Shown: in pieces, positions 10,715 to 23,861 of the stretch | How positions within the stretch are numbered: position 1 is the stretch's first letter | Layout: the number at the start of each line of letters is the position of its first letter | Origin: Bedellia somnulentella | Lineage: Eukaryota; Arthropoda; Insecta; Lepidoptera; Bedelliidae | DNA: 64,000 bases | Assembly: GCA_963576735.1 (NCBI GenBank) | Contig: OY755170.1 | Location: forward strand, 26,024,875-26,088,874 | Direction: 5' to 3' | The notes under the pieces: model-generated | The model's database searches: none | Told to the model about the DNA's origin: nothing | What the model saw: the letters and a program-made list of their open reading frames with translations, nothing else | Program-made: the position numbers and the translations under genes

Positions 10715-13700
10715 CTGCATCAAAACTTGCTAATTGTAAAAACTTAATAATAACTCTCACAACTAAACTAAACTCATAACTTTACAAAACCAAAACATTT
10801 CTTAAAACATGTTTTACAAAATAACATAGATTCGAAGCAGTATTTCATTCTCGTTTCTGCTGTTAGGGAAGCAAGTCCGGACAATTATATAATCTGAATA
10901 GAACATCGTTTATTGCACAGGATATGAAAATACAGGAGTGGGAAGCTGCATCGTCGTGGAGAGGAGACGTATGAGGAAATAATATTGAAGTCGTCGATGA
11001 AATCGGCAGAATTTTCCGTCCGATATACATCTGGAAATTTAATCACTGCTATTTCTCCAAACATCTATAGTTACAACAATTTTAACAAGGATCAGATATT
11101 TTAAAAATATCCTTTAAAAAATGCTAAAATAATTGCGTTTATTTTTTATGCGTTCGTTCTTTTATAGACGCTAAGAAGATCATAATTAGTTTGCTAGCCA
11201 ATTATATTCTAAGCTTATCTGATAATTGTCTATTCACAGCTAATTATCACGTCCAATCTTGGTGGAAGGTTTTGTTCGATCATCACTGTTCAAATGATAG
11301 TACAAGCTATGATGATAACAAATTTCAGAAGTGTTTACTCGCTGACGATATTCTACAAGATGCCATAAATCACTAAAAAAATTTATCTAAAAATAAAATC
11401 AACAAAAAAAAAAGTGTGGTTGTCATTAATTTATTGTTTCTTAAAATAATAAGTAAAGTTTAAAGAAAAAATAATTGTGTTGCGTGTATGGATGACTGAT
11501 ATAATATTCGTTACATGAATAAAGAAGCAATCGAAATAAACATATAATTAATTGCTACTTTTTTTTTCTACTTATTAATAAACAATTCATAGTTGTATAT
11601 ATATACATTAATACTGTAAGAGATATTAAAACTAAAACAGCTAAATCAGTTTCTGGTTTTGGATTAATCCAATAACTTTCGTAAGTTGCTTTTATCAACA
11701 GAAGCTTTTGAACTGACAATGGCTTGCTATTAGAGTAGGAACAAGATAATATATCATTAGCAATATAGCATAGCAAAAAATAGATATTTAACGAGGTTTA
11801 AGCTATTTACGTTGTTGTTGTTGTTGTCTTACTTACTTAAATAAATATTACTTAATTATTATTATTATAACAGCAAACAGTTTTTTTGGATCTATAAAAT
11901 CAAGCTGAAATTCACCATCTTGATGAAATTTTCTCTTGAAAGACACCTTCATAAGGAAAAGAAACATTTATTGCAACGTTTGCAATACATATTAAAAGCA
12001 TGTCTTGTTTGTTTCCTGCATGAAATTTGCAATTAATTGAGCTATTCCACAGTCGTCGACGACATGACGAACACTGTCCTGATTAGATTTTGGAGTCGTA
12101 TTCTTTATATAGGTATGTATATTCTTTTCGTATTCTTACAGCGTCTACTTCCATAGGTTACATCACAATAGTTTTGTTCTAACTGATAAGTTTATTTAAA
12201 AAATATTGCACGAACAGGAACTTTGTTTAACAAGGTTAACGTATTCTAGTTTTAGTGGCGAAAACATCCAATTACTACTACTTTGATTTACCTTGACAAA
12301 CTCTCCACAAGAATAATATTGTGATTATATAGATATTTGAAAATTGTATGCAGTAAATAAACATTCGAAAACAACACCAATAGTGTTCAAATGAATATTA
12401 GTGCCACTGCGTACTTTATCAGTACAAGAGACGTAAGTAAAATTTACGATCAGCTGTACGGGTGGAGCCCCGCACGACTGCGGGGTCATTGAACTCACCG
12501 ACTGATAACAGAGAGGTGAGCTTCTTATCAAAATATGTACTGCTTTCTTACAAAGTCCTAATAATGACATCAAAATGTGACGAAGCCGTAACTAGTTCAA
12601 TTGATTGTTTACTACAGCAATAATTATTATGAAATATTACTATAATATTTCTTTAGGTACACATTGTTTGTTGGGTCCCCGTCGTGTTTACTGAATAGTT
12701 ATTTCGAGATACACTGGTTTTCCCATCTCAGGTTCTATTCTATGTCTGTGTAATATTTCATTGAAATTCACACGTGAGAAAAAAATACTTCCAACATTTA
12801 TATAAGGTACGGCTAAACAAAACTTTATAGCACGACTTCAAAAACATACTTTTAAATGACAACTGAATATACATTCAACAAGCAAACGATAATTTAGATG
12901 CTCAAATAAAAAAGTAATTCAGTACACTACAGCATACAAGTTCACATTCGAGCATGTTTGATGCACTATCTGAAATCACATTTGCTATTTGAAATCTCGC
13001 ATTCGCTATTTGGAATCTTGTTTGGAAACGTAAGACATATTTCGATACTCCGAATGGAAAGCGGAATATTGCTGAGGAGATTCCATGTTCCATTTCCACT
13101 GAAGCTTTGCTGCAAAATTCAAGGTGCATTTGGCAGGTTCGTGGAACCTTTACCCGGTCGAGTCTACTTGATAATAGCTTGCAACTTGCAATATTCACAC
13201 ATGAACAAATAACACGCCATTATTCAAAGATATTGAATTCCTGTTATATACTATCGTTTCAACATCTATAATAGTACTAAATTTCTGCTTCATGTCAGAC
13301 ACGATAACTATTACTAAGAATTTTGTGTATGCTGAGATGGGAATATTATTGAGTGTTTCTGGAACTGTGAAATTATATCAAGTTCTATTATATAATTATA
13401 ATATAATATAATTATATTTTATAATTATAAAAGGTCCAATAGCTTGAATTAAAAGGTGACTTTGGTAATTCATAAATATTAATAAATTGATTATCTTCTA
13501 AATTATGGATTCTTATAGCCGTATAAAAAAAATATAAATTTACCATTTTGAAAGAAAGAAAATACATTTATTTCCATTAACTGCTACACAAAACAAATAT
13601 ACATTTAACATTTACTACATGAGATGCAGAAAACTGAAAAAAGGGTACGAATTTTCGTCCTAATATTTCCTGACATTTCCATAAAAGGTTTACCGTCCAT

Positions 13701-16700
13701 TTCGTTGAACATAAAACGCATCACCGGGGAGACCTAATGCGATTTAAACACGAATCCATTAACGTGTGCATCAATTTCGCTACCGAAATCAATGTGTCAG
13801 CAACGGAAATTCAGTTTGCCAAATAAAGTTACACGGAAAGCGGGTTAGCAGCTGATAGCACCTCGTTGATTGGGGATTCAATAAAGTTTCATCACAGGCG
13901 CCCAGCAGCGTCGAATTAGTGCATGCACTTGTTGATATTTCGAATACCAACATGCAAATTCTAGAGATTTTCTACGAATTTTGTCAGAATCAAGGTAAAA
14001 ACTTTGTAATTGAATTTGTCTCGGACACTAAAATATGTAAAATAATTGGAGCCTTTGTGATCAACTTGACGTTGCTCATTTAACCTCTTTGAAAGCCAAA
14101 TTATCAAATGACAGAGAAAGAGAGATATTTATATCCCGCATTTATAAAGCATGGTTAAAAGACCTCCTTGATCAATCAGATAGATTGAAAACATTTTAAT
14201 AGTCCTTTTATACGATTGCAGAGTACTCACTATATTGAAAGTATTGTAAAGTTCTCCAATTATATAATGGAACATACAATATGATTGAACTCCATAGTAC
14301 GTAGCTCGTAGCTCATAATTTTATGAGTGATACTTTTATTGAAGACTTATTTTTTATTTTCAAAACGTCATGAATACAGATAAGATTATTAGAGATTATC
14401 ATATACAATTTAGCACCGCGCGCTGCAGTATTTTTTTATATTATCAAAGCAAAGTTAGTTTTTTCACAAATTAATTATTGTTTATACAGTCCATATCTGT
14501 ATTTAATTCTATGTTAATTATAATATGTTTCTTTTTCAATTCATCGTACTAGATTGTAAATCCATACGATTGTTTTACGTATTTTAGAGTAAAAATTGCG
14601 AGCAAACCCTATTTTAATTAAAATCCAATATGATGAAAAAAGAGATTAATACTGCTGAGTTCAATCAGGATATGTACACACAAGCGAGCATCAATCATAG
14701 CTTTATTATCGCTGTTCTGTCACGTAATTTCTGCGGAAATTATGAGAATTTATGTAAGGTTATTGAGTCTTCTAGTGTGTGTTATGATTTCAATAATATT
14801 AATAACTTAAGATTTTTTTTATTCAAGATCTTCTAAAAGTAACCTACTTAAAATTAAATAAACGGCGCGATTGCATAAATAATCAATGATATCGTAATTA
14901 GCCTACTGCCTACACTTTTCAGAACAGCCTATTTTTATATATAGTACAAACATAAAATAGAACAATCTTAAAAAAACAAATTTTAAAATAAGACTGCAGT
15001 TTGACTCACTAAGCAATCTTGTGAAAAATAAAAATAAAGTGAACTCATCTGTTCTACTTTGACTGAATCTATTTAATAATAGACTAGCCGGTCACGTACA
15101 ACCCAAGGCTTTGCAATTTTATTGAACAAAAATAAGAGCTATTCAATCAAATAAAACTAAAATGAGACTGAGATCTACAATACAACGAAAACCAAACAAA
15201 AGTACTCGGCACAAACACGTCGTGGCTTTGAAAAGGAATAACACATTTTAATGTAGGCAATTTACGTATTCAACTGCTATTTATATACACACACACAAAC
15301 ACACACCCACTCATTCCGTAACATGAAAATTCACTTTTCCTTGTTATATTATATAATTTTTATATTTTATTTTGGAAGCTTATGGCTGCATTTACAAAAT
15401 TGAATTAGTATGTAGATACTTAGCTGTAAATAACAAGCTTCCTCATATAGTACATATTGTAATCGTAATGTATTAATGTAACAAGTGTAATGGTCTACCT
15501 TTTGTGAAATAAATAAATTATTATTATTATTATTATTATTATTTATTGTTACAATATTACAAATACTTTTGTTCGTTACGGTAAAAAGAGTAGTGAGTGT
15601 AGTGTGTAAAATAAAATTATAATTGGAACGGAAAATAAAATGAACTCATTATCATCTATGGCATCTGATCAGGAGCTGACCAATCAGCGAGCGTGCAGCC
15701 CAGCTCTGGTTAATTGCTCAAGTTTCACTTGAAAGGGAAAATAGCATTCGATATTTAGTTCATAGACAAGTTGTTTTATAGAACGTGTTAACAGCGGACG
15801 GCAGTTGCTTATAAGCTATGAATTTATATGATATAGTTCTGATGAAAATGATTATACAATAAAGATAGAATGGATTCTTGTTAAAGTGTCTGTCACCAGT
15901 GGTCAATTCAATCTAAATATTTAAAAATTACGTAATTCACTATTGCTACACATCTCTACAAGTTATATATTTCAAGAGTGATTCAAAAGTTCGTTGACCA
16001 ATTGTTCTAAATACGAAAGATATCCCAACAGTAAGATAATTTCAATTTGATTTTATACTTTGATTGCTCCAGGCGTCTCCTTCATTTCGTTATAAATGGA
16101 AAGAGAGGCAAGCCCGTAATGGCGACGATGGCCTATCCAGTTGACCCCGTACAAGAAGCGTTGAATCGTTGCAAATGGAATACTTAATATTTGCTCATCA
16201 AATTCAGTCCAATTGACTGATCCTAAATTACACTGAGCTCGACACTTTATACAAAAATCCACTCTGAAACCGTGCTAGTACTTCAGATTTATAAAGAAAA
16301 CACTGTTTATATTGTAGCAAGTGTATGACGTAGCATCATTCTACTGTTATTAATATACTTTAACAAATTATTAAACAAAGAGACGATTATAGTATGATAG
16401 TAATGAAACTTTTCCTTGCATTGTCCTTTGATACTCAATATACGCACGCTTTTAGTTACACGGTATTATAAACGAATAAAATTCCTATATCATCCGTAGC
16501 AATGTGTATTATTAAATAATACAAAAAGTGTTTTCCCGAAACAAATGAAATGTTTTAAAAATGAGTGGGTTTTAAAATATAGCATGACGGTTCCCTTGCA
16601 GTTGAAAGTTTGACGTGGCGTCACTCCGGATACCAACGTCAGTCACAGGCGTAAACCAATTTTGTATGAAGCTCGCACAGTGTTTGGCTTTTACAATTGA

Positions 16701-16865
16701 CGGCGCACAAAAGGTACGGCTAGCTTCATCGCCTGTTGCAAAATTTGCGTTGGAATTTTAGCCGGACCATACATCGTTTACCATTTTCGAATTCTGTCAA
16801 AGCATTTTCTGAATTTCCGAATAGTATACAGTTATATTAAATTTATGTTCGATGAATTGACTTAC
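10715..16865 (-). other. DIP2 intron 2
   Basis: The 6.15 kb between exons 3 and 2 is AT-rich and has fewer repeats than the rest of the window. Seen in it: a GC hairpin CCCCGC-acgact-GCGGGG (12468-12485), an AT palindromic tract (13388-13432), a short CA tract (15285-15310) and an ATT microsatellite (15522-15545). Open frames at 12902-13212 and 16053-16262 have no recognisable domain. Confidence 0.7.
15522..15545 (+). repeat. (ATT)n microsatellite
   Basis: About eight ATT units follow GAAATAAATAA. This may be the poly(A)/tail of a decayed retroelement, but no body was recognised. Confidence 0.85.
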
Positions 16866-16946
16866 CTTGTGAATGAGGCTGCGGCTGTACGTAAGGAGTG
16901 AGCAGTCTGGTCTTTTTCTTCTCATAGCCTTTCTGTGTTATGTCAC
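16866..16946 (-). CDS. DIP2: DIP2, coding exon 2 (partial gene)
   Basis: An 81-bp exon on the minus strand between acceptor CCTGTTACAG| and donor CACAAG|GTAAG. With the G carried over from exon 1 it encodes G-DITQKGYEKKKTRLLTPY followed by VQPQPHSQ. The GDITQKGYEKKR/K-T-RLL-PY string is the hallmark of the DMAP1-binding domain at the N-terminus of DIP2 proteins. DIP2 is a large protein (about 1,500-1,900 residues in animals) with two adenylate-forming (AMP-binding) modules further C-terminal; those exons lie outside this window. DIP2 is reported to bind disconnected in flies and has roles in neurons and lipid metabolism. Phase 1 at both ends agrees with exons 1 and 3. The exon was too short to appear as an obvious open frame on this strand. 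Confidence 0.95.
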
Positions 16947-17997
16947 CTGTAACAGGAGTATCATTTTAGTTGTAGAGTCCTTCTTTATGTTTATCATTTC
17001 AGAAAAGAACATGTGTTTTAGTAATGCAGCTCCCATGTTATTCGGGTCTAGTATCTCAGGGTGAATAAAAGTAAGTTGGGGAAATTGATTGGTTACAACT
17101 ATACATCTTGTCTTTTGTAATGTGACATGTTTGTATTATCATATTAGGACTTTCTTCATCTCACTATTTTTGACCATATTTTGTCAATATGACTAATTGC
17201 GTGTGCTATCATTTGAGATTTTTGGTTTTATTTATTTATATATTTAGCAGTTTTTGTTCTCATAATGATATTTACGTGAAAGTATAATTTTATTTTAAAT
17301 GCACATCCTACATTTTGCTTTTATTTTTTATAATATTAATTTATTAGCATAGAAATTATAAGTTTACTTAGTTGACCGATCAGGGTTTCCCTACCCCTTT
17401 ACTACTCTATCTAGGAAACGAACAGGAATGATGTAATATGTATTGAATATCGTGTGTATTAAGTCTTAACCGGATAATCTAAACGGATTAAACAAAGCCG
17501 TTTAATGTTTTACTCTTTTAAGAGTACGATGAGACTGAACGGTCTTAATAACAAGGCACCCTTAATCAGCTCTCCGGAACGGGTAAGTACAGTACGTAAT
17601 CGTAAGTTATAAGAGTAAAGAGTATGTTTAAAATAATATACCAGAGAAAAAGATAATTTGAAAATATCCGGCATTTCAAACGCATAAATTGGATACTGAT
17701 GAGATTTGAAACCTAACGCCATCGATCCTATAAATTCTTCTCGCCCATTTCAATACATTTTCTTTTTTATTTCTAAGCTCTGCGGAAAAAACGAACCCTT
17801 CGGTAGGTTGTTATATCCATTCAAGAACAGAATGGTATATGATTAGTTTTAGAACATTTCTATTAGATGCTAAAACTGTAATTCAAATTCAAAAGATTCA
17901 TGAATATGTCTTTACTTATGTGAATAACAATAAAACCTACCGGAACGTAGTTAATAAAAACTATTTTTAAAAATAACATGTTAGAATTTAATTATTC

Positions 17998-18095
17998 AAC
18001 TTCCAAAAGTGGCTGAGGAATTTCTAATTCCTTAGCTCTGGTTACCCCTTCTAGGGAAATATAGCCGTGAGTATATGTATATATATGTATGTAAT
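17998..18095 (+). mobile_element. SINE-A, 5'-truncated
   Basis: Only the 3' third is present: CAACTTCCAAAAGTGGCTG, the TCTGGTTACCCCTTCTAGGG hairpin, GCCGTGAGTATATG and an imperfect ATGT tail. Confidence 0.88.
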
Positions 18096-18545
18096 TTAAT
18101 TATTTACATGTGCCAAACAAAAGGGTTTTCGCATGAAAAGAGACATAAATTGTGTTTGAAAAATTGCTAAATATATCTCTACACGATCGGTTCTCATCAA
18201 GCATTTAGGATCACTCATAAACCTTCCTTCCAATATTTCATATATTCGAAGTGGACATTGCTTCTCACTGATTCAGTTTAAGGCTTAACCATAACCGAAT
18301 CTAGGCTATTTAGGACGGCTCGATATGTCCCCGATATATGAGTAATATCGTCATATCTGACCGATGCGACGTCCTAGCACCAAAGTGCACTTACATTTAA
18401 CCTCATATCGGGTGCTAACGAAATCAGCTCGACCACGTCTGCGACTAATTCAATACTCACTGGTAGTGTTAACTGGATTATCAAGTATTCGCAGTGAATA
18501 TCTGAATGAGCGATGCTCTCTCTCATAAATCTAGCTATTTTGACG

Positions 18546-18660
18546 ACGTCCGTGGCCGAGTGGATAGGTGACTAGATTCTCGGTCCGGAGGTCGCGGGAT
18601 CGATCCCCGCTGAGAGCAACATTTATGTGATGAGCAATAAATGATTGTTTCTTAGTCTCG
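18546..18660 (+). mobile_element. tRNA-headed SINE (family D)
   Basis: A tRNA-like head with box A TGGCCGAGTGG and box B GGATCGATCCC, both matching internal RNA polymerase III promoter boxes. It is followed by GAGCAATAAATGATTG and TCTTAGTCTCGGA, a non-tRNA body. It is not a functional tRNA gene because no clean acceptor stem or CCA-side pairing is evident. Confidence 0.65.
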
Positions 18661-18822
18661 GATATTATTTATATTGTACTAGCTTTTTGCCCCGCGACTT
18701 CGTCCGCGTGGACTTCATTTTTTGCATCCAGTTTACATAATACCAAAATACCGAAACACTGTCTCAACTTCTGTTTTTCATATTTATAATCCCGCGGGCG
18801 TTGTAAATGACATAAAGGACAT

Positions 18823-18985
18823 TGAGGCTTTTTAAGTGATTGTTGGGCGATGCAGTTTGTGACCCATCACTAACAACCTTTATTAACCTATCTTTTATCA
18901 ATATATTTCCAAAATTGGATGAAGAATTAGTATCTCCGAAGCTATGGCCACCCTTTTATGGAATTTATGGTTGTTAGCATATATT
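18823..18985 (+). mobile_element. SINE-A piece embedded in element Z copy 2
   Basis: It starts at the same truncated point as the piece at 417-570 (ACATTGAGGCTTTTTAAG), passes GGGCGATGCAG and CAACCTTTATT, and ends in a decayed GTTAGCATATATTCATGA tail. Confidence 0.75.
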
Positions 18986-19427
18986 CATGAATGATTGATA
19001 GTTGGATTTCATAAATTCAATCGCACCAAGGTTTATTATAAAATGTAAAAAAACTCTATATTAACTTTCATTTGCTATATCAACCCGTTAGGGGATGAGT
19101 TCCAAAAATTCCTTTTTAATTGTTCATAAGAATCATGAAACAAATATACCAAGTTTTTATGTTCAGAAATGAGAATATCTCTAGTAAGTACAGATACGGA
19201 TAGTAGTTTGGCGCTGCGGCGACGGCCCGGTGCTGCCCCCTACACTGACCGTTGGTGATAGTGGGAGAGCTTGCAGCGATTGCTCGGCAATATAGGGATG
19301 ATTAGTGGTGGATCTCCTTCCAAAATAATCGCTAAATTGAAGGGATACGAGTAGTGCTTGTTATTATTATGTATAGTGTTATTTTAAGCTGACAAAATTT
19401 TTTTTTACAAAAAGCTTGAATTACCTG

Positions 19428-19512
19428 AGATACGAACCCGGGACGATTGATTCATAATAGTTCTAATTAAATATTCATAGTAGTTAGTTATACCGCTACG
19501 CCACGGAGACGT
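19428..19512 (-). mobile_element. tRNA-like SINE head with internal insertion
   Basis: On the minus strand a box A-like TGGCGTAGCGG and a box B-like GGGTTCGTATCTC are present but separated by an AT-rich stretch longer than in a tRNA. This is a SINE relic rather than a tRNA gene. Confidence 0.5.
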
Positions 19513-20175
19513 TACCGGGGCGGTGTCAAATTTTTATTACGCTTTATTTCACATTAGTCTTACTATTGATAAACAAATTTGTCATTTAAATTGATGAAAC
19601 CCCTTCATCTTTCCAAAATGAACATTAACAAAGTGTCTGATGTGAATTCCATCGATGATAAAAATAATCGCTGCAATATTTTGAGCCATATATGAGTTAA
19701 GGTTTTTTGATGTTCCTATGAGAACTCTTGCGGATTCCTTAGTTTCAAGGAATCGTCGTCGTTTCATTTAGTTTCTATATTTACATGTTAATATTCGTTT
19801 GCAATATAAGTAGATGTAAAAAAAAATGTATACGATAAAAAAATAGTACATCATGGCTCGGGAGTTCCTTATTTTCGGGGATGCATTACCGTACCATTAA
19901 GCTTCTAAATTTTGATTTTTATATTAGTTTACAATATTTTACGTTGTTTTAAACGATACACAGCGCCATCTCCAATGCATTTAGTAAGCAAACAATATTT
20001 TTGATTTCCCGTGGGAACATATTTTTTCCGGGATAAAAAGTACCCTATTATTTAATTTAGACTTCTAACTACACGTCTGAAAAATTTCAAAGCAATCGGT
20101 TCAGTATTTACGGCGTGAAAGCGGAACAAACAAACAAACAAACTCACTTTCCCATTTATAATATTAGTATGGATA

Positions 20176-20917
20176 ATATTAAATATATGGTTGAGTTAGT
20201 ATCCCATAATAGTAAACCCCAAACTAAGTAGAAATACTTATTTCGGGGTTTACTTGATCCGTGTGCAATAAGTCTATATATTTATTTAATATATCTATAT
20301 ACAAACCTTTCTCACTTTTAAAATTAATACTATATAGTTTGATTCCTGTTTACTGTTCAAGACTTTTGTTTAGCTTAATTGACTATTTGTTATTGAAACA
20401 CTCATGTGACACTAACAACGATTTAATAAACTAAGACGGCATTAAACAAATACGAATGAGGATGTGTACTTCGAGATCGATACTCCTGCTTTCCCCTTAT
20501 TTGAAATAAATAGCATAAAAATCCTTGTTTTAATTAAGCCAAAATTCCGCTTTAAAAACTATTGATAATTCAGTCGCCAAATAAGTTTAAAATACGAATT
20601 CGGGGAATTCAGAATAATGCTTCACTGATGAAATGTTTTAATTATTATCTGTCCTTTTTGACACAAAGGAATGAGGCATAAATTGACACATTTTAATTGA
20701 TTCGCTACATACAAAGGTTTTGGCTATGTGTAATATATTCATAGGATTGTTAATTAACAAAATAATAAATAAATAAAAAATGTTTATTTGATGAGGCATA
20801 TCTACAGTACAGATTTGAACAGGGGTTCCCAAACTAGGCAAGCCTGTATTTTGGGAAACCAGTTGACAGTTATTGTTATATTTACACTGTTGATTGAAAT
20901 ATACAAATAGTGTGAAT
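20176..20917. other. No recognised feature
   Basis: AT-rich intronic sequence with no exon or repeat that I can identify. Confidence 0.4.
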
Positions 20918-21168
20918 GCTGTGTAGTGTCGGCTTAGAATAGCACTACCCCATTTCTTCCGGTGGGTGTATGTAAGAGGCGACTAACGGTATTGGGGCTT
21001 TTAAGGGATTTTTGGGCGATGCGGTTGGAGACCCATCACCAACAACCTTTATTTTTACCATCTTTTCCCCACTCACATTTCCAAAACTGGCTGAGGAATT
21101 TCTAATTCCTTAGCTCTGGCTACCCCTTCTAGGGATTCACAGCCGTGAGTATATGTATGTATGTATGT
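20918..21168 (+). mobile_element. SINE-A, full length reference copy
   Basis: About 250 bp from GCTGTGTAGTGTCGGC to a (ATGT)n tail. The block order used to recognise other copies is: TAGAATAGCACTACCCCATT, the GTAAGAGGCGACTAACGG block, TTTTTGGGCGATGCGGTTGG-AGACC, CCTTTATTTTTACCATC, CCAAAACTGGCTGAGG, the 3' hairpin (21118-21143) and GTGAGTATATGTATGT. GGTTGGAGACC resembles a box B with one mismatch, but a convincing box A was not found, so tRNA origin is uncertain. Direct repeats TACAAATAG lie near both ends. Confidence 0.9.
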
Positions 21169-21477
21169 ACAAATAGTAAATAATAGTAAATGTAATTAAT
21201 AAATAGTTCCGCGAAAATGTAGTCATCATGTAGTTTGATCCGTAAATCCGAAATTCAGTAAATAACGCATGGAGAGTAAATTGATATTTTGCTTTGTTTC
21301 AGTTGGTCAGTTTTCTCATTATGTGGTGTCGATTGATGTGAGTTGGAAAATGAACACTCAATTCGGAAATGGATATGCCAATAACATCTGATATATTAGC
21401 AGAGGAAGAGGAAAATACCGTAAAAGGTTGTCTTTAATCCTTCATTGGTTCATGGAATAGTTTCTATACTAACATTC

Positions 21478-21705
21478 AAACATATTTTCACGCCGTTAGT
21501 TCCCATTGGGGTAGCCAGAGACTATCGATCGCCACTTTGTACGATTCTGGCAAACCTCTCTGGCTTCGTTTACATCCATCAATCTTTTCATACATGCTCT
21601 TTTATTCTTCATACTTCGGACACCTGCCTTTTTGAGCACATTTTATATTTGATCCAAATGTGTCCTGCGAGTTCGTCCTCTACTAACATTACCTATCTAT
21701 AATTA
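21478..21705 (-). mobile_element. RTE-like LINE, 3' end fragment
   Basis: Minus-strand sequence homologous to the 6969-7220 fragment. It includes the region encoding VFEK...MDVNEAREVCQNRTKWRSI-like residues, and ends at CTACCCCAATGGGAACTAACGGCGTGA. It is 5'-truncated. Confidence 0.82.
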
Positions 21706-21926
21706 TAACATTTCTATAATAATCATGTATATTTTTTTTGGAAATGATGTCAATAAAAACATACATCTATTATAAATGAAGAAGAAATGACATTGCAATA
21801 ATTTGGAATTTAAAAAGATATCATAAATACGACTGGTTTTAAAGCTTGTTCCTTAATATCTCCCGCATCTATAAACCCATTGCAAATATACTATTTTACA
21901 CTATACGGGTTCTGACTTTTGTCTCG

Positions 21927-22069
21927 CCCTTATATTACGGATGTTTGCGACCGTCGATTGTGTCGCAAGTTGCATTATTATCGAAATGCATATAAATTTC
22001 TGAGTTTGACAAAGACAATCCTGCAACTCGCAAAATAATGGACAGTCGCATAAGATACGTAATCACGGG
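21927..22069. mobile_element. MITE family M, copy 1
   Basis: A 143-bp element whose ends are imperfect inverted repeats of about 50 bp. The left arm contains TTTGCGACCGTCGATTGTGT and the right arm, complemented, TATGCGACTGTCCATTATTT. The left arm closely matches that of the element at 26797-26951. There is no coding capacity. Confidence 0.7.
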
Positions 22070-23548
22070 ACCGATATGTTCCATGCAACTTATGCAATTA
22101 TGAAAAGTTTATCAAAACTTTGGAAAAACAACAACATATATATGAAGAAGATCCGCCATAAGTTTTTTTTTATGCTTCGACAGTCTTTATTCCTTAGAAT
22201 ATTTTACATCCTAAGCAAGTACATATCTAAACTAAAACAACGTAGCATAAGAAATAAAACCCACAAGGTATACATTTTGTAACCGTTACCAAGAACAGAT
22301 TTGATTGCTCCCAGTGTAGTTGAAGACAACACTCACAATTGATAAGACAAAAGGCCCTTAGAGAGCAATCAGAGTAATAAATAAAATGCACTCACTAATA
22401 TTCAGGTCAAGCCAACTACAAACAATGGAGGACCATAGCTCTGAAATAGCACAATCTACATGTTTACATTCGACCTTATAGTCATAGTAATAAAGATCAT
22501 GCGGCACATAATAACACATGGCATTGTATGATTTTGACTCTTATTGTAATGAAATATGTGTGTGTGTGGTTTTAGTGGATGAATTGGTGAGGACGAGCGT
22601 CACATTGCTGTTAGTTGAAATCCTCCATTCGCAATTAAGCTGTATTTAGTGTCTGCAGAATACACATTTAATATAATGCTAACAACATTATTCATACGTT
22701 TTCATACTTAGTGTCAATGATGCTACTATTTAATGTTGAAGCAAATATTGCTTAAATAAAACTTACTTATGTATGTGAATAAAATTTGTTTATACAGGAT
22801 TTACTTTTGTTTAGCAACTATAGATCAAATTGCTAATAAAATATTGTTCTGCAACAGACGGTGTTCATGATCGTAACGTAAAACTATGATTCATTTTACT
22901 CGACACCTCCCACAAATTACAACTAAACCTTAATTACATTCAACTCTAGCCTATTTCACTATAAAGTCGTACAAGGTCAGGTCCTGCTGAAGTTAAATAT
23001 GTTTAGTCTTACATCGGCTTGGAATAGCACTACACTTTCTTTCCGTGGGTGTGTACGAGAGGCTTAGAGAGTTGCGTCATTCCGATTTACGGGTGTCAGT
23101 CAACTCATCATCAACAATCCTCTGGTATTCATCTTTCCCGCTCGTCAAACATAGTAGCAATTTTTCAAACTACGCAGTGCTATGATATTAGATACAAGTT
23201 TAAGTAAAATTATATATAGTTGTTTTAATAGATCTTATTTATATATATGCTAATAGCGACTATTGACTGCCATTACGTACAATCGTATTCACAGTTTTAT
23301 ACTTAAAAATATAATGTCAGCTGTAAGGACCAACACAAATTTTAGTCTTCATTTTATGCTAGGCCATGACACTGTAGTCGTTATACGTAATATAATGCTT
23401 TTGGGACCCGCTAAGATACCTATGTCTTTTCATAATTGCCACATTTATCATCGTACTTTTTTATTGAATGGACTGGATGTGGTTTTATATATTAATGTGG
23501 ATGGAAATGTCGGCTTGGGACAATAACACAACAAAACATATTAAGATT
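22070..23548. other. Mostly unassigned; one decayed SINE-A at about 23010-23150
   Basis: The only recognisable piece is ATCGGCTTGGAATAGCACTAC followed by CTTTCCGTGGGTGTGTACGAG, a strongly decayed plus-strand SINE-A. The open frame at 23263-23526 (87 codons) has no recognisable domain. Confidence 0.45.
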
Positions 23549-23708
23549 AATTAGAAAGTGTGCTCAAAAAGGCAGGCGTCAAAGCACGAAGAATAAAAGG
23601 GATGTATGTATGAAAAATTAAGCTCAAGATGTTGACCAGGATCGTACAAAATTGCAATCGATAGTCTCTGACCCTAATGGTAACTAATGATGTGAGTTTA
23701 TGTATGTA
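23549..23708 (+). mobile_element. RTE-like LINE, 3' end fragment
   Basis: GTGCTCAAAAAGGCAGGCGT, then GATGTTGACCAGGATCGTAC and CGATAGTCTCTGACCC, ending GTGAGTTTATGTATGTAT. These match the 3' part of the RTE-like element, with many changes. Confidence 0.75.
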
Positions 23709-23861
23709 TCTATTAAAGCCGATGATATATTACTATTCCGAACTTTATTTATGTTGGATACCAGTGACAAACATTTTGGTGATTCTCAAAGGTAAAAAAT
23801 ATTGGTGAGTCAACGCCACACTGACTCAATGCCACGCATCTTATTACGTTTGAGCAACACT

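Larger units (their letters stand above)
18678..20175 (+). mobile_element. Element Z, copy 2 (with later insertions)
   Basis: It begins ACTAGCTTTTTGCCCCGCG, includes an embedded SINE-A piece, and appears to end with the tail-like block CAAACAAACAAACTCACTTTCCC...TAATATTAGTATGGAT near 20175, of a kind frequent at repeat 3' ends in Lepidoptera. The first 620 bp match the inverted copy at 65-720. The region 19430-20000 differs and holds a tRNA-like piece. The assignment of the 3' end to the same element is inference. Confidence 0.6.

Noticed and set aside
12902..13212. Opposed open frames of 98 and 84 codons
   Set aside because: The minus frame owes its length to a local direct repeat (RFQIANARFQIAN); no family recognised.
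13388..13432. AT-rich palindromic tract as a possible origin or element end
   Set aside because: Simple AT alternation in an AT-rich intron; no flanking structure supports a function.
16053..16262. 69-codon minus-strand frame in DIP2 intron 2, partly GC-richer
   Set aside because: It is on the DIP2 strand but has no matching splice sites in phase 1 and no DIP2-like residues. The plus strand is equally open in part.
18546..18620. tRNA gene
   Set aside because: Boxes A and B are present but the arms do not close into a cloverleaf and a SINE body follows.
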